A DNA stretch of 64,000 nt from Myxococcales bacterium (GCA_016191785.1 JACPVJ010000023.1:1-64000); one strand, 5' to 3'; shown: positions 34,992-43,748, numbered from the stretch's first letter. Numbers and translations: made by a program. Notes: generated from the letters alone by a model not told the origin.

Positions 34992-37900
34992 TCACTCCGC
35001 CGGCTTCGGCTCCGGCGCCACACTCGGCCCGATCCGGAACCACTTCCGGAGCTTGACCGACAGGTCGTCGAACAGCGAGTAGGCCACGGGCGTGGCGAGC
35101 AGCGTGAGCAAGAGCGCCAGCGTCTGCCCGCCGATGATCACGAAGCCGGTGGCGCGGTTGGTGCCGGCGCCGGCGCCGGTCGACACCACCAGGGGCAGCA
35201 TGCCGGCCACGAACGCGGCCGTGGTCATCAAGATCGGCCGCAGGCGATCGCGGTTGGCGGCCATGATGGCCTCGAGCTTGGGCAGCCCGGCGGCGCGCAG
35301 CTTGATGGTGTGATCGATCTGCAAGATGGAGTTCTTCTTCACGATCCCGAAGAGCACCAGGATCCCCAGCATGCTGAAGATGTTCAGCGACTGCCCGAAG
35401 ATGATCACGCTGATCAGCGCGAAGGGCACGGTCAGCGGCAGCGAGAGCAAGATGGTGATGGGGTGCAGCCACGACTCGAACTGGGCCGCCAGCACCAGGT
35501 ACATGAAGATGAACGAGAGCACGAACGCGAGCATGAAGTTCTTGAAGGTGCGCCCCAGCTCTTTGCTCCGCCCCGACGGGCCGCCGCTGTAGGCCGGGTC
35601 CATCTTCAGCTCGTCCACGCCGGTCGCCAGATCCGCCAGGACCGCGCCCTCGGAGAAGCCGGGGGCCAGGTTCGCCATGACCGTGACCGTCTTTCGCCGG
35701 TTGAAGCGGTCGATGCGGCTCGGGCCCGCGGCCTCGTCGAAGGTGACCACGTTGTCCAGCGTCACCGTGCCCAGCTTGGCGCTCGGCACGCTCAGGCGCT
35801 TGAGCCGCCCGATGTCGTTGCGGGCCTCGCTCAGCGAGCGGACCTTCACGTCGTACTGCTCGCCCTTGTCGTTGAACGTGCTCACCTCGTAGCCGCCGAC
35901 CAGCAGGCGCAGCGCGCCGGCCACGTCGGCCACGTTCACACCCAGGTCTGCGGCCTTCTTGCGATCGATGTGCGCGCGGACCTCGGGCTTGCCGGTGATC
36001 ATCGAGGTGTCCGCGTCGCGCACGCCGGGCTGCCGCGAGAGCCGAGCCATCAGCGCGGTCGAGTATGCCTCGAGCTTCGACAGCTCGGGCCCCTGCAGCT
36101 GGAACACCACCGGGTAGTTGGGCATGCCGCCGGAGAAGGTGGGCACCATCCCCACCGAGACGCGGTACTTGTCGGAGCCGGGCTGCTTGGCGATCACGTC
36201 GCGCGCCACCGCTATCAGCTCGGCCTGCGACTGCTTACGGTCCGAGACCGGGCGCAGCTTCACGTAGATGCTGGCCAGGTTCGGGGTCTTCTGGGGGTCG
36301 TCGCCGACGGTGGTGACCGCGTACTTCACGCCGTCGATCTTCTCGAGCTCGCCGGCCACGCGGGTCGCGACGATGCGGGTGGCGTCCAGGCTGGCGCCCT
36401 CGGGCAGGCGAAGGGTCGCCAGGAACTGCGACTCGTCGTCCTCGGGCAAGAAGTTCTTGTTGGCCAGGCCTCCCAGGACCGGCATGGACAGGAGCGTGGC
36501 CAGCATGACCAGCACGATCACCCAGCGGCGCCGCATCGAGAAGCCGAGCATCCGCATGTAGAGCTTCTCGATCACCAGGTAGAAGCCCGAGGCCTTCGAG
36601 CCGTGCCCGTGGTGAACCGCATCCGGGTCGTTGGGCTTGACCGCGGGCGGCCTGAGCCACCGCGAGCACATCATGGGCGTGAGCACGAAGCTCACCAGCA
36701 GAGACACCATGATCGAGAAGGCCATGGTGAGCCCGAACGAGTTCATGAAGCGGCCCACGATGCCGCCCATGAACGCCACGGGCAGGAACACCGCCACCAG
36801 CGAGAGCGTGGTCGCCAGGACGGCGAGACCGATCTCTTTGGTGCCCTCGATCGCCGCCTGGAACGGGGTGGACCCCTTCTCTTCCATGTGGCGATAGATG
36901 TTCTCGAGCACCACGATGGCGTCGTCGATCACGATGCCCACGGCCAAGGTCAGGCCGAGCATGGTGATCACGTTCAGGTTGAAGCCCGCGTAGCGCATCA
37001 GGGCGAAGGTGCTGATGATGCTTACGGGAATGGCGACGGCGGCGATCAGCGTCGAGCGCCAGTTGCGCAAGAACAGGAACACGACCACGGCGGCCAAGAG
37101 CGCCCCGATCACCAGGTGCTCTTTCACCGTGGCGATGGCGTTGCCGATGAACTCGCTCTGATCGCGGGCCACGTCGATCACCGTGCCCTTGGGCAATCGG
37201 GGCCCGAGCTCGCCCATGCGCTCCTTGACGCGACCCACGACCTCGACGGTGTTCGTGCCGCTCTGCTTGCGGACGTTGAGCAACACCGTGGGGCTGGTGC
37301 CACGGAAGCCGGCGCTCACGGCCTCGGCGGTGCCGTCCTCGACCTGGGCCACGTCACGCAGCCGGATGGGCTGCCCGGCGCGGGTGCCCACGGTCACGTC
37401 GGCCAGCTGCTCGATGCTCTGCACGCGACCCAGGGTGCGCAGCGTGAGCTGGGTCTCGCCACGCTCGACGCGCCCGCTCGGCAGCTCGATGTTCTGGGTG
37501 CGCAGCGCGCGCTCGAGCTCAGCGCCGGACATGTCGTATTTCTCGAGCTTGGCCGGGTCGACCCAGACGTTGATCTGCCGCGCGCGGCCGCCCACCACCG
37601 TGACCTGGCCCACCCCGCTGAGCGACTCGATCTCGCGGCGGATCACCTTGTCGGCGAGCTCGGTGATGTCCCGCGCCGAGCCCACGCCGGTGACCGCCAA
37701 GGTCAAGATGGGCGTGGCGTCAGGGTCGAGCTTGGCCACCACCGGCGGGTCGATGCCCGTGGGCAGGTCCGCCAGCACCTCGTTGATCTTCTCGCGCACC
37801 TCTTGAGCGCCGACGTTGATGTCCTTCTCGAGCACGAAGCTGACGATCACCTGGCTCACGCCCTCGACCGACACGCTGCGCAGCTCGTCGATGCCGCTGA

Positions 37901-38123
37901 TGGTGTTGACCGCCGACTCGATCTTGTCGGTCACCTCGGTCTCGACCTGCTCGGGTGAGGCCCCGGGCACCACGGTCACCGCCATCACCACCGGGAACTC
38001 GACCTTGGGGAAGCGGTCGACGCCCAGCTCGGCGTAGGCGAAGGTGCCGAGCACGGTCAGCACCAGCGCGATCACCGTCGCGAAGACCGGTCGGCGGACG
38101 CAGATGGCCGCGAGCCACTGCAT
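34992..38123 (-). CDS. RND-family efflux pump, inner-membrane transporter (HAE-1/AcrB-like)
   Basis: The 1043-residue protein is a proton-driven tripartite pump subunit. It has the usual N-terminal helix ([22 protein letters not shown]), a large periplasmic porter domain, and the transmembrane proton-relay region [21 protein letters not shown] second porter repeat and a C-terminal helix bundle follow ([19 protein letters not shown]). Length is normal for hydrophobe/amphiphile exporters. It lies 16 bp after the adaptor gene. No outer-membrane factor gene is present here, so a TolC-type partner must be encoded elsewhere. The drug or lipid substrate is unknown. Confidence 0.95.
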   Translation of the reverse strand: MQWLAAICVRRPVFATVIALVLTVLGTFAYAELGVDRFPKVEFPVVMAVTVVPGASPEQVETEVTDKIESAVNTISGIDELRSVSVEGVSQVIVSFVLEKDINVGAQEVREKINEVLADLPTGIDPPVVAKLDPDATPILTLAVTGVGSARDITELADKVIRREIESLSGVGQVTVVGGRARQINVWVDPAKLEKYDMSGAELERALRTQNIELPSGRVERGETQLTLRTLGRVQSIEQLADVTVGTRAGQPIRLRDVAQVEDGTAEAVSAGFRGTSPTVLLNVRKQSGTNTVEVVGRVKERMGELGPRLPKGTVIDVARDQSEFIGNAIATVKEHLVIGALLAAVVVFLFLRNWRSTLIAAVAIPVSIISTFALMRYAGFNLNVITMLGLTLAVGIVIDDAIVVLENIYRHMEEKGSTPFQAAIEGTKEIGLAVLATTLSLVAVFLPVAFMGGIVGRFMNSFGLTMAFSIMVSLLVSFVLTPMMCSRWLRPPAVKPNDPDAVHHGHGSKASGFYLVIEKLYMRMLGFSMRRRWVIVLVMLATLLSMPVLGGLANKNFLPEDDESQFLATLRLPEGASLDATRIVATRVAGELEKIDGVKYAVTTVGDDPQKTPNLASIYVKLRPVSDRKQSQAELIAVARDVIAKQPGSDKYRVSVGMVPTFSGGMPNYPVVFQLQGPELSKLEAYSTALMARLSRQPGVRDADTSMITGKPEVRAHIDRKKAADLGVNVADVAGALRLLVGGYEVSTFNDKGEQYDVKVRSLSEARNDIGRLKRLSVPSAKLGTVTLDNVVTFDEAAGPSRIDRFNRRKTVTVMANLAPGFSEGAVLADLATGVDELKMDPAYSGGPSGRSKELGRTFKNFMLAFVLSFIFMYLVLAAQFESWLHPITILLSLPLTVPFALISVIIFGQSLNIFSMLGILVLFGIVKKNSILQIDHTIKLRAAGLPKLEAIMAANRDRLRPILMTTAAFVAGMLPLVVSTGAGAGTNRATGFVIIGGQTLALLLTLLATPVAYSLFDDLSVKLRKWFRIGPSVAPEPKPAE

Positions 38124-38139
38124 GGCGGGTCGACGCGCC

Positions 38140-39345
38140 TCAGCGAGGCGCGACCTCCCGGGAGTCCGCGAGCTCGGACAGGTTGTCGGCGGCGATCTCG
38201 TCGCCCGCCTTCAGCTGGCCGCGAACCTCGACCAGATCGCCCACGTGGCGGCCGACCGACACCAGCTTCTCGAGCACCCGGTTGCCGTCGCGCAAGAACA
38301 CGCGGGCGTTCGAGCCGGTGGAGCCGACGGCGCTCTCGGGCACCAAGAGCACGTCGCTGGCGGCGCCCGCGAGCGAGACCTGGGCCCGCACGAAGAACCC
38401 GGGCTTGAGCTGACCGTCGTCGTTGGGCACCTCGGCCTCGACGGGCATGGTGCGCGAGTACGCGTTGACGGAGGCACCCATGCGCTTCACGGTGCCGGCG
38501 AAATCTCGACCCGGGTAGGCCGAGACCCGCAGCGCCACCAGGCTGCCGACGGCGACCCCGGCGATCTCGCTCTCGGGGACGTCGATCTTCAAGCGCAGCG
38601 GGTTGTCCTTGACCACCACGGCCACCACGCGACCCACGCCGGCGAACTCGCCCGCGTTGATCCGCCGCTCTTGCACGGCGCCGTCGAACGGCGCGATCAC
38701 CTTGGTGTCCTTCAGGTTCTTCCCGGAGAGCCGCGACTGCGCCTCGGCGGTCTTGAGCGCCGCGAAGCCCTGTTTCGCGCCGTTCTTGGCCGATTGGTAC
38801 TGGGACTCGGCGCGCTCGGCGGCGTTCTTGGCTTGGTCTGCGGCAGAGACCGACACCGCGCCCTGCTTCGCCAGCTTCTCGGTGCGCTGCGCCTCGAGCA
38901 CGGCCAGATCTCGCGCGTCCTTCGCGGCCTTCACATCGGGCACGCTCTCGGCGTCGAAGCCGTTGCCGTTGTCCAGGCCCAGACGCGCGCGCTGCTGGTC
39001 CGCCGTCGACTTGGCCGCAGAGAGCCTGAGCGCAGCCTCGCTCGAATCGAGCACCACCAGCACGTCGCCCTTCTTCACGCGGGTGCCGACGTCGACGTTG
39101 ACGGACTTCACCGCGCCACCGAACTGCGCCGCGACCTCGCTCTTCTCGTCCGGGTCGAGGGTGCCGCTGATCTCGAGCACGGGCGCGAGCTTGCGACTCT
39201 CGACCTTGACGAAGCGCACCGAGACCGGCTGGGCGCCGCCGCCCGTGGCAGCGGGCTCGGGCCCGGTCGTGGTGGGGGTGCTCTTCTTGCACGCCACGGC
39301 GCCGAGCGCGCCGATGGCGATCCAGATTGCCAGTGGCCATCGCAT
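38140..39345 (-). CDS. RND efflux periplasmic adaptor (membrane-fusion) lipoprotein
   Basis: The 401-residue protein from the ATG at 39345 has a lipobox GALGAVACKK (Cys19). It then shows the adaptor layout: a lipoyl-like half (GTRVKKGDVLVVLDSSEA), a long coiled-coil hairpin (about 110-190), the second lipoyl half (APFDGAVQERRINAGEF) and a beta-barrel (LKPGFFVRAQVSL). It should link the RND pump to an outer-membrane channel. It sits 14 bp after the tetR stop and 16 bp before the pump gene, so the three form an operon. Confidence 0.93.
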   Translation of the reverse strand: MRWPLAIWIAIGALGAVACKKSTPTTTGPEPAATGGGAQPVSVRFVKVESRKLAPVLEISGTLDPDEKSEVAAQFGGAVKSVNVDVGTRVKKGDVLVVLDSSEAALRLSAAKSTADQQRARLGLDNGNGFDAESVPDVKAAKDARDLAVLEAQRTEKLAKQGAVSVSAADQAKNAAERAESQYQSAKNGAKQGFAALKTAEAQSRLSGKNLKDTKVIAPFDGAVQERRINAGEFAGVGRVVAVVVKDNPLRLKIDVPESEIAGVAVGSLVALRVSAYPGRDFAGTVKRMGASVNAYSRTMPVEAEVPNDDGQLKPGFFVRAQVSLAGAASDVLLVPESAVGSTGSNARVFLRDGNRVLEKLVSVGRHVGDLVEVRGQLKAGDEIAADNLSELADSREVAPR

Positions 39346-39359
39346 GGGGACTCTCCAGC

Positions 39360-39968
39360 TCACTTTCGACCCCCAAGGTCCATCCCCCGCAAGAGCAAGT
39401 CGATCAGGCCGCGCAGGAAGGTCTCTTCGGCCATCGGCATGGTGTCCTGCGCGCGGAACAGCAAGTCGACGACCACGAAGTTGTGCACCGCGCCGATGAA
39501 GGTGCGCGCAACGACCTCCGGATCTCGGCGGGCCAGGCGCCCGGCCCGCATCTCGGCCGCGAAGTAACCCGCCAAGATCTTCATGACCGCGAGGGGCCCG
39601 CCGTCCTGGTGGTCGTACATCTGAGGCGCGCCGTCGGGTCCGGGGTTCGACCACGCCATCAGGTGCAACGGCACGACGCGCCGCAGGTGCTCCGCCAGGC
39701 TCTGGCCGAGGTCGAAGAGCCTCTGGGGCAGATCCCCGGAGCCGGCGCTCTCGATCAAGCCGCTAGTGAAAGGCGGCAGCTCGTCCAGCGAGCCCATGGC
39801 GGCCTGAAAAAGCTCGAATTTGCTGCGGAAGCGCTTGAAGAGGGATCCCTCGGAAACCCCCGCTCGGGCGGCCACCTCGGCGGTGGTCGCCCGGAAGCCG
39901 CGGCTCAAAAACACGTCGCGGGCAGCATCGAGAATTGCCGAGTCCTGGATGACCGCGGGGCGCGCCAT
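39360..39968 (-). CDS. TetR-family repressor of the RND operon
   Basis: From the ATG at 39968 the protein has 202 residues. Its N-terminal helix-turn-helix (about 10-55; RGFRATTAEVAARAGVSEG, LFKRFRSKFELFQAAM) is clearly TetR-type, with a ligand-binding C-terminal domain. An alternative ATG at 39986 would add MSEHSQ, but codons 1-5 would then lie in a palindrome that looks like an operator, so the shorter start is preferred. The gene heads the operon with the adaptor and pump, the usual arrangement for autorepressed efflux. Confidence 0.92.
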   Translation of the reverse strand: MARPAVIQDSAILDAARDVFLSRGFRATTAEVAARAGVSEGSLFKRFRSKFELFQAAMGSLDELPPFTSGLIESAGSGDLPQRLFDLGQSLAEHLRRVVPLHLMAWSNPGPDGAPQMYDHQDGGPLAVMKILAGYFAAEMRAGRLARRDPEVVARTFIGAVHNFVVVDLLFRAQDTMPMAEETFLRGLIDLLLRGMDLGGRK

Positions 39969-39971
39969 TTG

Positions 39972-39985
39972 TGAGTGCTCACTCA
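39972..39985. promoter_or_regulatory. Candidate TetR operator
   Basis: TGAGTGCTCACTCA is an inverted repeat of TGAGTG with a 2-bp centre. It lies 3 bp upstream of the preferred repressor ATG and 71 bp before the divergent MFS start at 40057. Short symmetric sites next to their own gene are typical for TetR repressors, so this likely controls the efflux operon and perhaps the MFS gene. It is a prediction from symmetry and position. Confidence 0.6.
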
Positions 39986-40056
39986 TTTAGCTGATCCAGC
40001 GAGGCCGTCAACCACGCCCGTCCGTTCAGGCACGACCCGGCGTACCCTCCGCGCCC

Positions 40057-41280
40057 ATGCTTTCCGGCGAAAAGCGGCCCCCGGTGGTGCTCACCGTGCT
40101 GGTGGCGGCGCTCGGCTACTTCGTCGACATCTACGATCTCATCCTGTTCAGCATCGTCCGGGTCAAGAGCCTCGGCTCGATCGGCGTGCCGAAGGAGCAG
40201 ATCCTCGAGCAAGGCGTGCTGCTGCTCGACATGCAGATGGGCGGGATGCTGATCGGCGGAGTCATCTGGGGGATCCTCGGCGACAAGCGCGGGCGGCTGT
40301 CGGTGCTGTTCGGCTCGATCGCGCTGTACTCGGCGGCGAACATCGCCAACGGGTTCGTGCAGACCGTCCCCCAGTACGCCGTGCTGCGCCTGATCGCCGG
40401 CATCGGGCTGGCCGGCGAGCTCGGCGCGGGCATCACGCTGGTCAGCGAGATCATGCACAAGGAGTCGCGCGGCTACGGCACGACCATCGTCGCGACCATC
40501 GGCATCTGCGGCGCGGTGGTCGCTGCCCTGGTCGGCGACCTGTTTCACTGGCGCACGGCCTACTTCGTCGGCGGCGGCATGGGCCTGGCGCTCTTGCTCT
40601 TGCGCGTGGGCCTCTACGAGTCGGGCATGTTCGCGGGCGTGAAGGCCGCCGGCGTGAAGCTGGGCAACTTCTCGAGCCTGCTCTCCACCAAGCTGCGCGC
40701 CAAGAAATACCTGGCGGTGATCTTGGTGGGCGTTCCCATCTGGTACGCCGTCGGCATCTTGGTCACGTTCTCACCCGAGATCGGCAAGGCCATGGGCATG
40801 AGCGAGGCCCCGGCCCCGGGCCGCGCGGTGATGATGACGTACATCGGCCTGGCTGCCGGCGACTTCGCCAGCGGCGCGCTCTCTCAGATCCTGCGCAGCC
40901 GGCGCCGAGTCCTGGCCGGCTTCATCGCCCTGACCGGCGTGAGCATCGTGGCCTACTTCACCATCGGCAAGAGCTCGCTCACGGCCTTCTACGGCGTGTG
41001 CCTGCTCTTGGGCTTCGCCACCGGGTACTGGGCGGTGTTCGTGACCATGGCCTCCGAGCTGTTCGGCACCAACATCCGCGCCACCGTCACCACCACGGCG
41101 CCGAACTTCGTCCGTGGCTCGGTGGTGCTGCTCACCTTCTCGTTCCGTCACCTGAAAGACGCGCTGGGTGTGGTCGGCAGCGCGGTCGCGGTGGGCGCCG
41201 TCACGATGGTGATCGCGGTGCTCGCGCTCTTGGCGCTGGAAGAGACGTTCGGGAAGAACCTGGACTACGTGGAGGAGTGA
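40057..41280 (+). CDS. Major facilitator superfamily transporter
   Basis: The 407-residue protein has about 12 membrane helices and MFS signatures: GGVIWGILGDKRGR between helices 2 and 3, and a second-half equivalent in SQILRSRRRVLAGF. The class resembles metabolite:proton symporters, but the substrate cannot be named. TACCCT lies 8 nt upstream of the ATG with no Shine-Dalgarno sequence. It is divergent from the tetR-efflux operon. Its last 22 codons are repeated in the DNA 1394 bp downstream, as given in the repeat entries. Confidence 0.9.
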   Translation: MLSGEKRPPVVLTVLVAALGYFVDIYDLILFSIVRVKSLGSIGVPKEQILEQGVLLLDMQMGGMLIGGVIWGILGDKRGRLSVLFGSIALYSAANIANGFVQTVPQYAVLRLIAGIGLAGELGAGITLVSEIMHKESRGYGTTIVATIGICGAVVAALVGDLFHWRTAYFVGGGMGLALLLLRVGLYESGMFAGVKAAGVKLGNFSSLLSTKLRAKKYLAVILVGVPIWYAVGILVTFSPEIGKAMGMSEAPAPGRAVMMTYIGLAAGDFASGALSQILRSRRRVLAGFIALTGVSIVAYFTIGKSSLTAFYGVCLLLGFATGYWAVFVTMASELFGTNIRATVTTTAPNFVRGSVVLLTFSFRHLKDALGVVGSAVAVGAVTMVIAVLALLALEETFGKNLDYVEE

Positions 41281-41281
41281 G
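41215..41281 (+). repeat. 67-bp direct repeat, copy A (3' end of the MFS gene)
   Basis: This stretch, including the MFS stop codon, recurs at 42609-42675 in the same orientation. The copies differ only at 41230 (T) versus 42624 (C) and diverge immediately outside. The interval carries a toxin-antitoxin-like pair and decayed DNA. The pattern looks like the left end of a small acquired cassette inserted at a gene 3' end, or of an old tandem duplication. Confidence 0.85.
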
Positions 41282-41373
41282 AGGGGGCCCGGGTCGCGGG
41301 CGCCAACGACGCTCAGCGCGCGCGGCGCGCGGCAGGCCACCACTTTCCATGGCGTCTGAACGGGCGGTGCGTT

Positions 41374-41563
41374 TCAGTCGCCTGAGCACTCCGACTTGCA
41401 GCGCTCGAAACCGGCTCGGCAGTCCGTCTTGCAGTCGCGGTCGCCATCGCATTTGCGTTAGCAAGACTTGCCTGACGCCGTGCACTCGCGAACGCAGGAC
41501 TTCTGTACTGCCTGCTGGCGCTTGCGCTCGCGGTCTTCCTCGATTTGGTCGCGGCGCCGCAGA
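41374..41563 (-). pseudogene. Decayed Cys-rich protein gene with in-frame TAA
   Basis: The reverse strand reads RRRDQIEEDRERKRQQAVQK, then a Cys-patterned tail (CVRECTASGKSC). A TAA follows at 41460-41458, then 27 in-frame codons (RKCDGDRDCKTDCRAGFERC and CKSECSGD) to a TGA at 41374. The Cys spacing C-x5-C-x3-C-x6-C-x3-C continues the theme across the stop, so one ancestral secreted Cys-rich protein is likely. No start or signal peptide is found in frame upstream. It fills part of the 461-bp gap 41281-41741; the rest holds only the BrnT promoter region. Confidence 0.4.
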
Positions 41564-41706
41564 GCGGCCCGGATCCCAGGCAGGAGGCGAGACGGAAGGG
41601 CAACGGGCGCCGCGGCGCGTTGGGGTGCAGTGTTCGGTGGCCGAGAACTGACCGAGCAGGAGGCGCGCCGCTCGCTACTTTGGCTCCGGCTCGAGAGTCG
41701 GTGACC

Positions 41707-41734
41707 TTGACGTTCATGGGATACGGCCCATACT
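41707..41734 (+). promoter_or_regulatory. Promoter and candidate operator of the BrnT-XRE pair
   Basis: TTGACG (41707-41712) and CATACT (41729-41734) are spaced by 16 bp. Between them ATGGG (41716-41720) and CCCAT (41727-41731) form an inverted repeat that overlaps the -10. A GGAG ribosome site follows just before the GTG at 41742. The layout fits autorepression by the antitoxin, as known for TA operons. Confidence 0.5.
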
Positions 41735-41741
41735 GGAGCAG

Positions 41742-42023
41742 GTGCCGACGGTCATTCGCGGTGACTTCGAATGGGACAGCGACAAGGCCCAAGAGAACGA
41801 AGACAAGCACGGCGTCAGCTTCGAGGAGGCGGTGACGGTGTTTCGCGATCCGCACGCGCTCGACCTCGGCGACGGCGGGCACGCCGACCGGATCGACACC
41901 ATCGGCTTCAGTCTCGCCGCGCGGCTGCTCTTCGTGGTCTCGACCGAGCGCGGAGCGAGGCTCCGGCTGATCAGCGCGCGGCACGCCTCCGCTGCAGAGC
42001 GACGGCGCTACGAAGAAGGATGA
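41742..42023 (+). CDS. brnT: BrnT-family toxin (DUF497)
   Basis: The 93-residue protein matches the BrnT ribonuclease-toxin family in length and motifs: FEWDSDKAQENEDKHGVSFE at the start, AVTVFRDP in the middle and RLRLISARHASAAERRRYEE at the end. BrnT toxins fold like RelE and inhibit translation. The GTG start is preceded by GGAG. The next gene is an XRE regulator, not the ribbon-helix-helix BrnA expected for this family. The pair lies between the 67-bp direct repeats. Confidence 0.85.
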   Translation: MPTVIRGDFEWDSDKAQENEDKHGVSFEEAVTVFRDPHALDLGDGGHADRIDTIGFSLAARLLFVVSTERGARLRLISARHASAAERRRYEEG

Positions 42024-42027
42024 ACCC

Positions 42028-42333
42028 ATGGCGATGAAGGAACCGTCAGCTCTGACCACCCGCCGCGCCGAGCGTGGAAAGCACCTCGCGCGGCGGCTGG
42101 AGATGCCGCTCGCGGCGCTGCGCACGGCGTCCGCACGGACCCAAGCTGAAGTGGCGGACGCTTCAGGGATCGACCAAGGCGACGTGTCTCGTCTCGAAGC
42201 GAGAACGAGCTTCGACGACGCAATGGTCTCGACGCTTCGGCGCTACGTCGAAGCACTCGGCGGAAGCCTCGAGCTCGTGGCGGTGTTCCCGAAGGGGCAT
42301 CGGGTGACACTGACGCCGTCGGACGAACGGTGA
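42028..42333 (+). CDS. XRE-family HTH protein, probable antitoxin
   Basis: The 101-residue protein has a helix-turn-helix (ARTQAEVADASGIDQGDVSR, residues about 35-58) and a C-terminal segment (YVEALGGSLELVAVFPKGH) typical of XRE antitoxins such as those next to HigB-like toxins. It starts 4 bp after the brnT stop, so it is co-translated. Its likely roles are neutralising BrnT and repressing the shared promoter. An Arg-rich N-terminal arm precedes the HTH. Confidence 0.83.
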   Translation: MAMKEPSALTTRRAERGKHLARRLEMPLAALRTASARTQAEVADASGIDQGDVSRLEARTSFDDAMVSTLRRYVEALGGSLELVAVFPKGHRVTLTPSDER

Positions 42334-42334
42334 G

Positions 42335-42470
42335 TCGAAACCCGCCGCGCGTCGGCGCCGGCGGCGTGCAATGACGTGCGACGGCGCTGGCGGTCCTGTG
42401 CTGCGGCGGCGTCCCAGGTGTCGGGAGGACGCGCCCCCTCCATCGGCGCGCAGCGCCGGCCCCGGGCTGG
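42335..42470 (+). repeat. Dispersed intergenic repeat, copy 1
   Basis: About 135 bp beginning TCGAAACCCGCC recur at 43615-43748 in the same orientation at roughly 80% identity. The best-conserved blocks are TGACGTGCGACGG and GGACGCGCCCCCTCCATCGG. It follows directly on the XRE gene stop. With the hairpin at 42564 and repeat copy B it fills the 405-bp gap 42334-42738; I see no gene there. Function is unknown; a non-autonomous repeat family is possible. Confidence 0.7.
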
Positions 42471-42563
42471 TCTCACTCCACCCGTCGCGCATCGACGTGA
42501 GCTACTGCTCGCGGCCTTCGAAGCCGGCGCGAGCACCGATCGGGAGGGGGCAGGCGGCGCGCA

Positions 42564-42581
42564 GCGGCGCGATAGCGCCGC
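42564..42581 (+). terminator. GC-rich hairpin near the right end of the cassette
   Basis: GCGGCGC (42564-42570) and GCGCCGC (42575-42581) form a perfect 7-bp stem with a GATA loop, 27 bp before direct-repeat copy B. It could end transcription from the toxin-antitoxin pair, but no T-run follows. A chance GC hairpin is also possible. Confidence 0.3.
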
Positions 42582-42608
42582 GAGCAACGACCGGGGGAGG
42601 CAGCAAGA

Positions 42609-42675
42609 GCGGTGCTCGCGCTCCTGGCGCTGGAAGAGACGTTCGGGAAGAACCTGGACTACGTGGAGGAGTGAG
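42609..42675 (+). repeat. 67-bp direct repeat, copy B
   Basis: The sequence is 66/67 identical to the end of the MFS gene at 41215-41281, but here it is not in an open frame with any gene. It marks the right border of the 1.4-kb segment with the BrnT-XRE pair. Near identity means the event is recent compared with the decay of the pseudogene inside. Confidence 0.85.
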
Positions 42676-42738
42676 CGGGCAGTCGTAGGTTGACCACCAG
42701 GTGCGGGGCACCCGCAAGCAACTCGTCACCCCCGTGGC

Positions 42739-43557
42739 TCAGTCCACACCTTGGAACCACCAGGCATAAGGCGCGGGGTAGTCCGCGGCGTTGGCGTTGT
42801 ACGAGCGCACGACCGACGCCTTCCACTTCTGCCCCGCGAGAGCCACGCTGGCGATCGGGCCGTACGGAACCGTGACGGGAGGCTCGCCGGGCGCGGTGAA
42901 GCTCAGCGCGTAGAGCTTGCCACCGTTGTCGCCCGGGCACGGGACGAGCGTGGTCGTCACCTCGAAGGGCGCGTCCGGGTGCTTCAGCTCTCCGTCGGCC
43001 GCGAGCAGATGAAAGTGGTCGTGGCTGGCAACGGGATTGGGCTGCCCATTCCAGCTCGGTACGTTCCGGATGGCGAGGGTTCGTGCGGGGATCCACCCGC
43101 CGTGTTGCACGACGTGGACGCTGACGAATGCCCCCACCGGCGCGACGAAATCGAGCAGGGGCGCGTCCAGCTTCACGTGGTGTGGACTCGCGCTGCACCC
43201 GCCGTTCGCGGGGCAGTCGTCGACTGTGAGCTCGTTCTTGGCAGAGGCCGTCACCTTGCCGGTGGTCGACCAGTCGTACGAAACGATGCCCGCGTCACCG
43301 GGATGGGGAGTCACGGTGACCCAGACGTTCTTCACGGGATGGTAGCAAGTCGCTCCGCCGCTGCCGGCGTTGCCTCCGCTCCCCGCAGTGCCTCCGCTCC
43401 CCGCAGTGCCTCCGCTCCCCGCAGTGCCTCCGCCACCCGCAGTGCCTCCGCTCCCCGCGCTACCTCCGCTGCCTCCGCTCCCGTCGCTGCGTGTCTCTGC
43501 GCCGCAGGCGGCGACCAGGCAGACCACGGCCAAGATCCCCAACACCCGCAAAGCCAT
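42739..43557 (-). CDS. Lipoprotein with tandem-repeat Gly linker
   Basis: The 272-residue protein has a lipobox VCLVAACGAE (Cys18), a linker of SGGSGG and GTAGSG units (about 25-68), and a beta-rich C-terminal domain with four cysteines (CYHPVKNVWVTV, DDCPANGGCSASPHH) and a Trp/Tyr-rich end (YAWWFQGVD). It resembles small Ig-like surface domains, but no family is recognised. TAGACC lies 6 nt before the ATG. The linker is encoded by 18-bp tandem repeats. Confidence 0.75.
   Translation of the reverse strand: MALRVLGILAVVCLVAACGAETRSDGSGGSGGSAGSGGTAGGGGTAGSGGTAGSGGTAGSGGNAGSGGATCYHPVKNVWVTVTPHPGDAGIVSYDWSTTGKVTASAKNELTVDDCPANGGCSASPHHVKLDAPLLDFVAPVGAFVSVHVVQHGGWIPARTLAIRNVPSWNGQPNPVASHDHFHLLAADGELKHPDAPFEVTTTLVPCPGDNGGKLYALSFTAPGEPPVTVPYGPIASVALAGQKWKASVVRSYNANAADYPAPYAWWFQGVD
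43367..43457 (-). repeat. 18-bp tandem repeat within a lipoprotein linker
   Basis: The unit containing GCAGTGCCTCCG begins at 43385, 43403, 43421 and 43439, exactly 18 bp apart, with partial copies on each side. It encodes GTAGSG-type hexapeptides in the gene 42739-43557. Because the unit is a multiple of 3, slippage would change linker length without shifting the frame. Confidence 0.8.
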
Positions 43558-43614
43558 GGCGTGGGTCTAGCAGTCCGAGCCTTTCGTCGCCACCACGGGC
43601 AATCACGGGCCAGA

Positions 43615-43748
43615 TCGAAACCCGCCAGCCGTCTGCGCCGGCGTCGTGCGATGACGTGCGACGGCCCTGATGGTCCTGTGCCGTTGCGGCGCACCCGCCC
43701 TCGGCAGGACGCGCCCCCTCCATCGGCCCGCAGCCCGGTGTCGGCCCT
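43615..43748 (+). repeat. Dispersed intergenic repeat, copy 2
   Basis: This is the second copy of the element at 42335-42470, in the same orientation, again placed in a gap between genes. Its right end abuts the stop of the papain-like gene at 43748. Both copies lie within 1.5 kb in the variable part of the window. Confidence 0.7.

Noticed and set aside
35310-37958. Forward frame of about 880 codons opposite the RND pump gene
   Set aside because: His/Asp/Arg-rich shadow of a well-recognised RND gene; no motifs, no start signals.
41215-42675. Insertion sequence or transposon
   Set aside because: No transposase, no terminal inverted repeats. The flanking direct repeat is 67 bp, far longer than a transposition target duplication.
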